From: Betaproteobacteria bacterium
GTDB taxonomy: Bacteria > Pseudomonadota > Gammaproteobacteria > Burkholderiales > SG8-39
Assembly (NCBI GenBank): GCA_012274205.1
Contig: JAAOZY010000130.1
Span: 1 to 32,823, forward strand
Direction: 5' to 3'
DNA: 32,823 nucleotides
Numbering within the stretch: the stretch's first letter is position 1; each line of letters opens with the position of its first letter. Shown piece by piece: positions 28,884-32,823 of the stretch. The translations under genes were made by a program, and so were the position numbers. The notes under the pieces are model-generated. The model was not told the origin of the DNA. It saw only the letters and a list, made by a program, of their open reading frames with translations, and ran no database searches.

Positions 28884-31800
28884 ATGAAGCGCAGGCCGCA
28901 GGAAACGGGGCAGAAACCGGCGTACAAGGCCGATGCGCATGGCGCGGGTGCGCCGCCCGCCGGCGCGGCAGCGCCCGTCTACACGGGCGACTCCGGCCTG
29001 CGCAGCGTATTCGAACAATCGCCCGACCCGGCCTGGATCATCGACGGCCATCATTTCGTCGAAGCCAATGCGGCTGCCCGGGCCGCCATCGGCTATACCG
29101 ACAAGGCCGAATTCCTGCGCCTGCACCCGTCCCAAATTTCGCCCGAACTGCAGCCCGACGGCGAGTCCTCCTACCTCAAGGCCGAGCGCCACATGCGCAC
29201 CGCGGAGGGGCAGGGGGTGCACCGCTTCGAATGGGTGCACCGCCGCAGCGACGGGACGCCGTTTCCGGTCGAGGTGACCCTGGCGGCAATCGACCTGCAC
29301 GGCCGCCAGGCGCTGTATTGCATCTGGCGCGACATCACCGAACGCAAGCGCGCGGACCAGCTGTTGCGCCTGGAGCATGCGGTCGCGCGCCAGCTTGCCG
29401 ATGCCGACAGCGCAAGCGCCGGCCTGAAGGCGGTGATCCGCACCGTGTGCGAAACGCAGGACTGGGCGCGCGGCACCTACTGGCGCGTCGACACGGCCGC
29501 GGACGTACTGCGCTTCAGCGAGTTCTGGAACGTTCCCGGTACCGAATTCGAGCGCTACACCGAGCGTTCGCGCGACATGGTGTTCAAGCGCGGCGCCGGA
29601 TTGGTGGGCCGGGCATGGCAGTCGGCCGAACCGCTGTGGGCCGCGGATCTGGTCAATGATCCGCGCGTGCTGGTAAAGGCGCTGGCGCAGGAGACCAGCG
29701 TGCGCGGCATGTTCGTTTTTCCCGTGCTCTCGGATGGAACGGTGATCGGCGTGCTGGTCTTCGCCAGCCGCGAAGTGCGCCAGCCCGACACGCGCCTGCT
29801 GGCGGCGGCGCAGGTCATCGGCAGCCAGGTCGGACAGTTCCTGCAGCGCAAGCAGGCGGAAGAGGCGCTGCGCACCAGCGAAGCGCGCTATCGCGCGCTC
29901 ACCGAGCTATCGTCCGACTGGTATTGGGAACAGGACGAAAACCTGCGTTTCACGCGCATATCGCGGCAAACCCTGGGGCACGAGGATATCGGGGGGAGCA
30001 TCTTCCTCGGACACACGCGCCGCAGTGCGCCGGGCGTGCGCTGGGACGAGATGGAACTGGCGGCGCTGGAGGTGATCACGGCGTCGAGGCGGCCGTTCCG
30101 CGATTTCGAGATCGGCCGCAGCTACCTCGGCGGCCCGAAATATTACGTGCAGATGAACGGCGAACCCGTGTTCGACCAAAGCGGGCGCTTCGCCGGTTAT
30201 CGCGGCATCGGCAAGGACGTTACCGAGCGCAAGCGCCGCGACGAGGGGCTGCGCATTTTCCGCGCGGCGATGAACGCCACCGCAGACGGCATTTATCTGG
30301 TCGACCGCTCGAGCATGCGCTTCATCGATGTCAACGAAGCGGCATGCCGCATGCAGGGGCGCACGCGCGAGGAAGTGCTCGCCCTCGGCCCGCACGAGGT
30401 GCTGTCGCTATCGCGCGAGGAATTAGAGCGCAGTTACGACGAGTTCATCGCCAGCGGCAGCGGCACCCAGCGCTTTGAGCTGCTGCGTCCGCGCAAAAAC
30501 GGCGCGCACGCCTGGGTCGAGCTGGAGCGCAGCGCCCAGCGCTGGGGCGACAGCTGGATGATCGTCACCGTGGTGCGCGACATCAGCGCGCACAAACGCG
30601 CGGAGCAGACCATACGGCATCGCAGCGCGCAGCAAAGCCTGATTGCGAGCTTCGGCCAGCAGGCGCTGGCCAGCGCTCACCTCGACGACCTGCTGGCGCG
30701 CGCGGTCGCAGTCGTCACCGAAGGTGTGGACGCAGGCTGGTGCAGGATCCTGCTGCTCACGCCCGACCGGCGCACGCTGGTGCTCAAGGCCGGCAGCGGC
30801 TGGGAGCCGGGCTGGATCGAGCGGACGTTCGAGGCGGTCGATGCAAACACCCAGGACCGCTACGTACTCGACGCCGGCGAGCCGGTGGTGGTCGAGGATT
30901 TCGCGCGCGAATCCCGTTTCGCCGCGTCGGCGATGCTCGCCGCGCACGCCCTCGGCAGCGGCATCGATGTCCCGATCGGCGCTGCCGACGGGCGGATCGG
31001 GATCCTGGGGGCGTATGCGCGCGAACCGCGCCGCTTCAGCAGTGACAGCATCGACTTTCTGCGCAGCGTTGCCAACATCATTCAGACCGCGGTCGAGCGC
31101 AAGGCGGTCGAGGACAAACTCGCCTATCTGGCGCAGTTCGACAGCGTCACCGGACTGCCGAACCGCAGCCTGTTTCTCGATCGCCTTTCCCAGATGCTGA
31201 CGCAGGCGCAGCGCAACGGCTGGCTCGCGGGCGTCGTTTTCGTCGACCTTGATCGCTTCAAGGCGGTCAACGACACCTACGGCCACAGCGTCGGCGACAG
31301 CCTGCTGCGCCTGGTCGCGCAGCGGCTGACCGAGAGCGTGCGCGCCGGGGACAGCGTCGGCCGCCTGGGCGGGGACGAATTCGCCATTGCGCTGTCGTCG
31401 CTGGGCAAGGCCGACGACGCCAGCCTGGTGGCGCAAAAGGTGGTCGAAGCGCTGGCGCGCCCGTTCGATCTGGCCGAGCACGCGATCTACGCCACCGCGA
31501 GCCTGGGGGTCGCGATCTATCCGGGCGACGGCACCGATGCCGATACACTGCTGAAAAACGCCGACATCGCCATGTATCGCGCCAAGGAACACGGCCGCAA
31601 CGCCTACCAGTTCTACCTGCCGCAAATGAACGAGCGCGCGGAAAAGCGCATGCGCCTGGAAGCACAGCTGCGCGGCGCGCTCGAGCGCGGGGAGTTCCTG
31701 CTGCACTACCAGGCCAAGGCGGACCTTCGCAGCGGAGCGATCAGCGGCTTCGAGGCGCTGCTGCGCTGGCGCCATCCCGAACGCGGGTTGGTGCAGCCGC

Positions 31801-32453
31801 TCGAATTCATCTCCATTCTCGAAGACACCGGGCTGATCGTGCCGGTCGGCAAATGGGTGGTGCGAACGGCATGCGAGCAGCTCGCCAGCTGGCGCGCCGC
31901 AGGCGTTGCGCCGCGCCCGATCGCAATCAACCTGTCGGCGCGCCAGTTCCAGCAGAAGGATCTCGACAGCTCGATCGGCGACATCCTCAGGGACACCGGC
32001 GCCGATCCTTCCCTGCTGGAGTTCGAGCTTACCGAATCGCTGCTGATGAACGATGCCGAGGACGCGGTGCGCACCCTGAAGCGGATGAAAGCCTACGGCC
32101 TGCGCCTGTCGGTGGACGACTTCGGCACCGGCTACTCCAGTCTTGCCTATCTCAAACGCTTCCCCCTGGACGCGCTCAAGATCGACCGCGCCTTCGTGCG
32201 CGATGTCACCAGCGATCCCGACGATGCGACCATCGTGCTCACCATCATCAACCTGGCGCACAGCCTCAGGCTCAAGGTCGTGGGCGAGGGCGTCGAGTCG
32301 GCGGAGCAGCTGCGTTTTCTCGGCGCGCACGGCTGCGACGAAATTCAGGGCTACCACTTCGCCCGGCCGCTGCCGGCTGCGGACTGCACCCGCATGCTGA
32401 TCGAGGACCGCCGCCTGCCGCGCGCGCCGCGTGCAAGCGGAGAATCGTTCTGA
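28884..32453 (+). CDS. Multi-sensor bifunctional diguanylate cyclase/phosphodiesterase (PAS-GAF-PAS-PAS-GAF-GGDEF-EAL)
   Basis: PAS/PAC motifs (WRDITERKRADQ, GKDVTERKRRDE, VVRDISAHKRAE); RAGDSVGRLGGDEFAIALSS (I-site RxxD + intact GGDEF); FEALLRWRHPERGLV (intact EAL); VDDFGTGYSSLAYLKRFPLDALKID. Confidence 0.95.
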   Translation: MKRRPQETGQKPAYKADAHGAGAPPAGAAAPVYTGDSGLRSVFEQSPDPAWIIDGHHFVEANAAARAAIGYTDKAEFLRLHPSQISPELQPDGESSYLKAERHMRTAEGQGVHRFEWVHRRSDGTPFPVEVTLAAIDLHGRQALYCIWRDITERKRADQLLRLEHAVARQLADADSASAGLKAVIRTVCETQDWARGTYWRVDTAADVLRFSEFWNVPGTEFERYTERSRDMVFKRGAGLVGRAWQSAEPLWAADLVNDPRVLVKALAQETSVRGMFVFPVLSDGTVIGVLVFASREVRQPDTRLLAAAQVIGSQVGQFLQRKQAEEALRTSEARYRALTELSSDWYWEQDENLRFTRISRQTLGHEDIGGSIFLGHTRRSAPGVRWDEMELAALEVITASRRPFRDFEIGRSYLGGPKYYVQMNGEPVFDQSGRFAGYRGIGKDVTERKRRDEGLRIFRAAMNATADGIYLVDRSSMRFIDVNEAACRMQGRTREEVLALGPHEVLSLSREELERSYDEFIASGSGTQRFELLRPRKNGAHAWVELERSAQRWGDSWMIVTVVRDISAHKRAEQTIRHRSAQQSLIASFGQQALASAHLDDLLARAVAVVTEGVDAGWCRILLLTPDRRTLVLKAGSGWEPGWIERTFEAVDANTQDRYVLDAGEPVVVEDFARESRFAASAMLAAHALGSGIDVPIGAADGRIGILGAYAREPRRFSSDSIDFLRSVANIIQTAVERKAVEDKLAYLAQFDSVTGLPNRSLFLDRLSQMLTQAQRNGWLAGVVFVDLDRFKAVNDTYGHSVGDSLLRLVAQRLTESVRAGDSVGRLGGDEFAIALSSLGKADDASLVAQKVVEALARPFDLAEHAIYATASLGVAIYPGDGTDADTLLKNADIAMYRAKEHGRNAYQFYLPQMNERAEKRMRLEAQLRGALERGEFLLHYQAKADLRSGAISGFEALLRWRHPERGLVQPLEFISILEDTGLIVPVGKWVVRTACEQLASWRAAGVAPRPIAINLSARQFQQKDLDSSIGDILRDTGADPSLLEFELTESLLMNDAEDAVRTLKRMKAYGLRLSVDDFGTGYSSLAYLKRFPLDALKIDRAFVRDVTSDPDDATIVLTIINLAHSLRLKVVGEGVESAEQLRFLGAHGCDEIQGYHFARPLPAADCTRMLIEDRRLPRAPRASGESF

Positions 32454-32823
32454 TACGAACGCAATGGCCAGCAGTCTGGGCTGCCATCGCCACGGGCATC
32501 GTTGCAGCTGCCTGCGTCGGCAAGCTGCCCCCGGCGATCCCCCTGCTGCGCCAGGAGTTCGGCCTGTCGCTGGTCGCGGCAGGCTGGGTCAACTCGACCT
32601 TCAATACGCTGGCGGTGAGCACTGCGGTGTTTTTCGGCGCGCTCGCAAGCCGCTACGGTGCACTGCGCTGCTGCGCCGCAGGACTTGCCGCCCTGATGCT
32701 GGGAGGAGCGCTCGGCGCGGCCGCGACCGGCGCCGGCATGCTGTTCGCCTCGCGCATTGTCGAAGGCGCGGGTTTCATTTCGATCGCGGTGTCGGCGCCT
32801 GCGCTGGTCACCGTGGCCAGCGC
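32450..32823 (+). CDS. MFS transporter, N-terminal part (runs off window; exact start uncertain)
   Basis: Frame containing 32465: QWPAVWAAIATGIVAAACVGKLPPAIPLLRQEFGLSLVAAGWVNSTFNTLAVSTAVFFGALASRYGALRCCAAGLAALMLGGALGAAATGAGMLFASRIVEGAGFISIAVSAPALVTVAS. No clear ATG in frame near 32450. Confidence 0.75.
   Translation, partial: MIRTQWPAVWAAIATGIVAAACVGKLPPAIPLLRQEFGLSLVAAGWVNSTFNTLAVSTAVFFGALASRYGALRCCAAGLAALMLGGALGAAATGAGMLFASRIVEGAGFISIAVSAPALVTVAS

Noticed and set aside
30423-32357. 644-aa - strand ORF opposite the GGDEF-EAL gene
   Set aside because: Antisense shadow of a gene with intact catalytic motifs.

Overview
GC-rich bacterial chromosomal window. Gene content and codon style suggest a betaproteobacterium (inference, not tested). 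It encodes about 25 CDSs. These include: a Bug/TctC binding protein (partial); prfC; an orphan membrane-tethered TAXI binding protein; a dctPQM-type TRAP operon; a divergent FeoB-like GTPase/permease; a YcgR/PilZ protein; an SDR and a DUF3617 protein; a class III cyclase with an FHA domain; ettA; an ICMT-like methyltransferase; a CACHE/HAMP-cyclase + cupredoxin-like + porin cluster; a catabolic cluster (HpaH-like hydratase, NIPSNAP, RraA-like, HpaI-like, 2-hydroxyacid dehydrogenase, TAXI-TRAP, 3-hydroxyacyl-CoA dehydrogenase); DUF202; a 4-hydroxybutyryl-CoA dehydratase (AbfD) with all four Fe-S ligands; a PAS/GAF/GGDEF/EAL protein; and a partial MFS transporter. The most unusual signal is non-coding. 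A ~109-bp palindromic element occurs three times (10003-10112, 12443-12551, 26994-27102), each directly 3' of a gene and in sense with it. In copy 3 the arm sequence is replaced in concert at all three arm positions while pairing is kept, and the central stem is inverted relative to its flanks. A tandem array of ~30-bp terminator-like hairpins (592-739) and strong hairpins between binding-protein and permease genes in both TRAP operons are also notable. All coordinates, motifs and alignments were read by eye; no searches were run.
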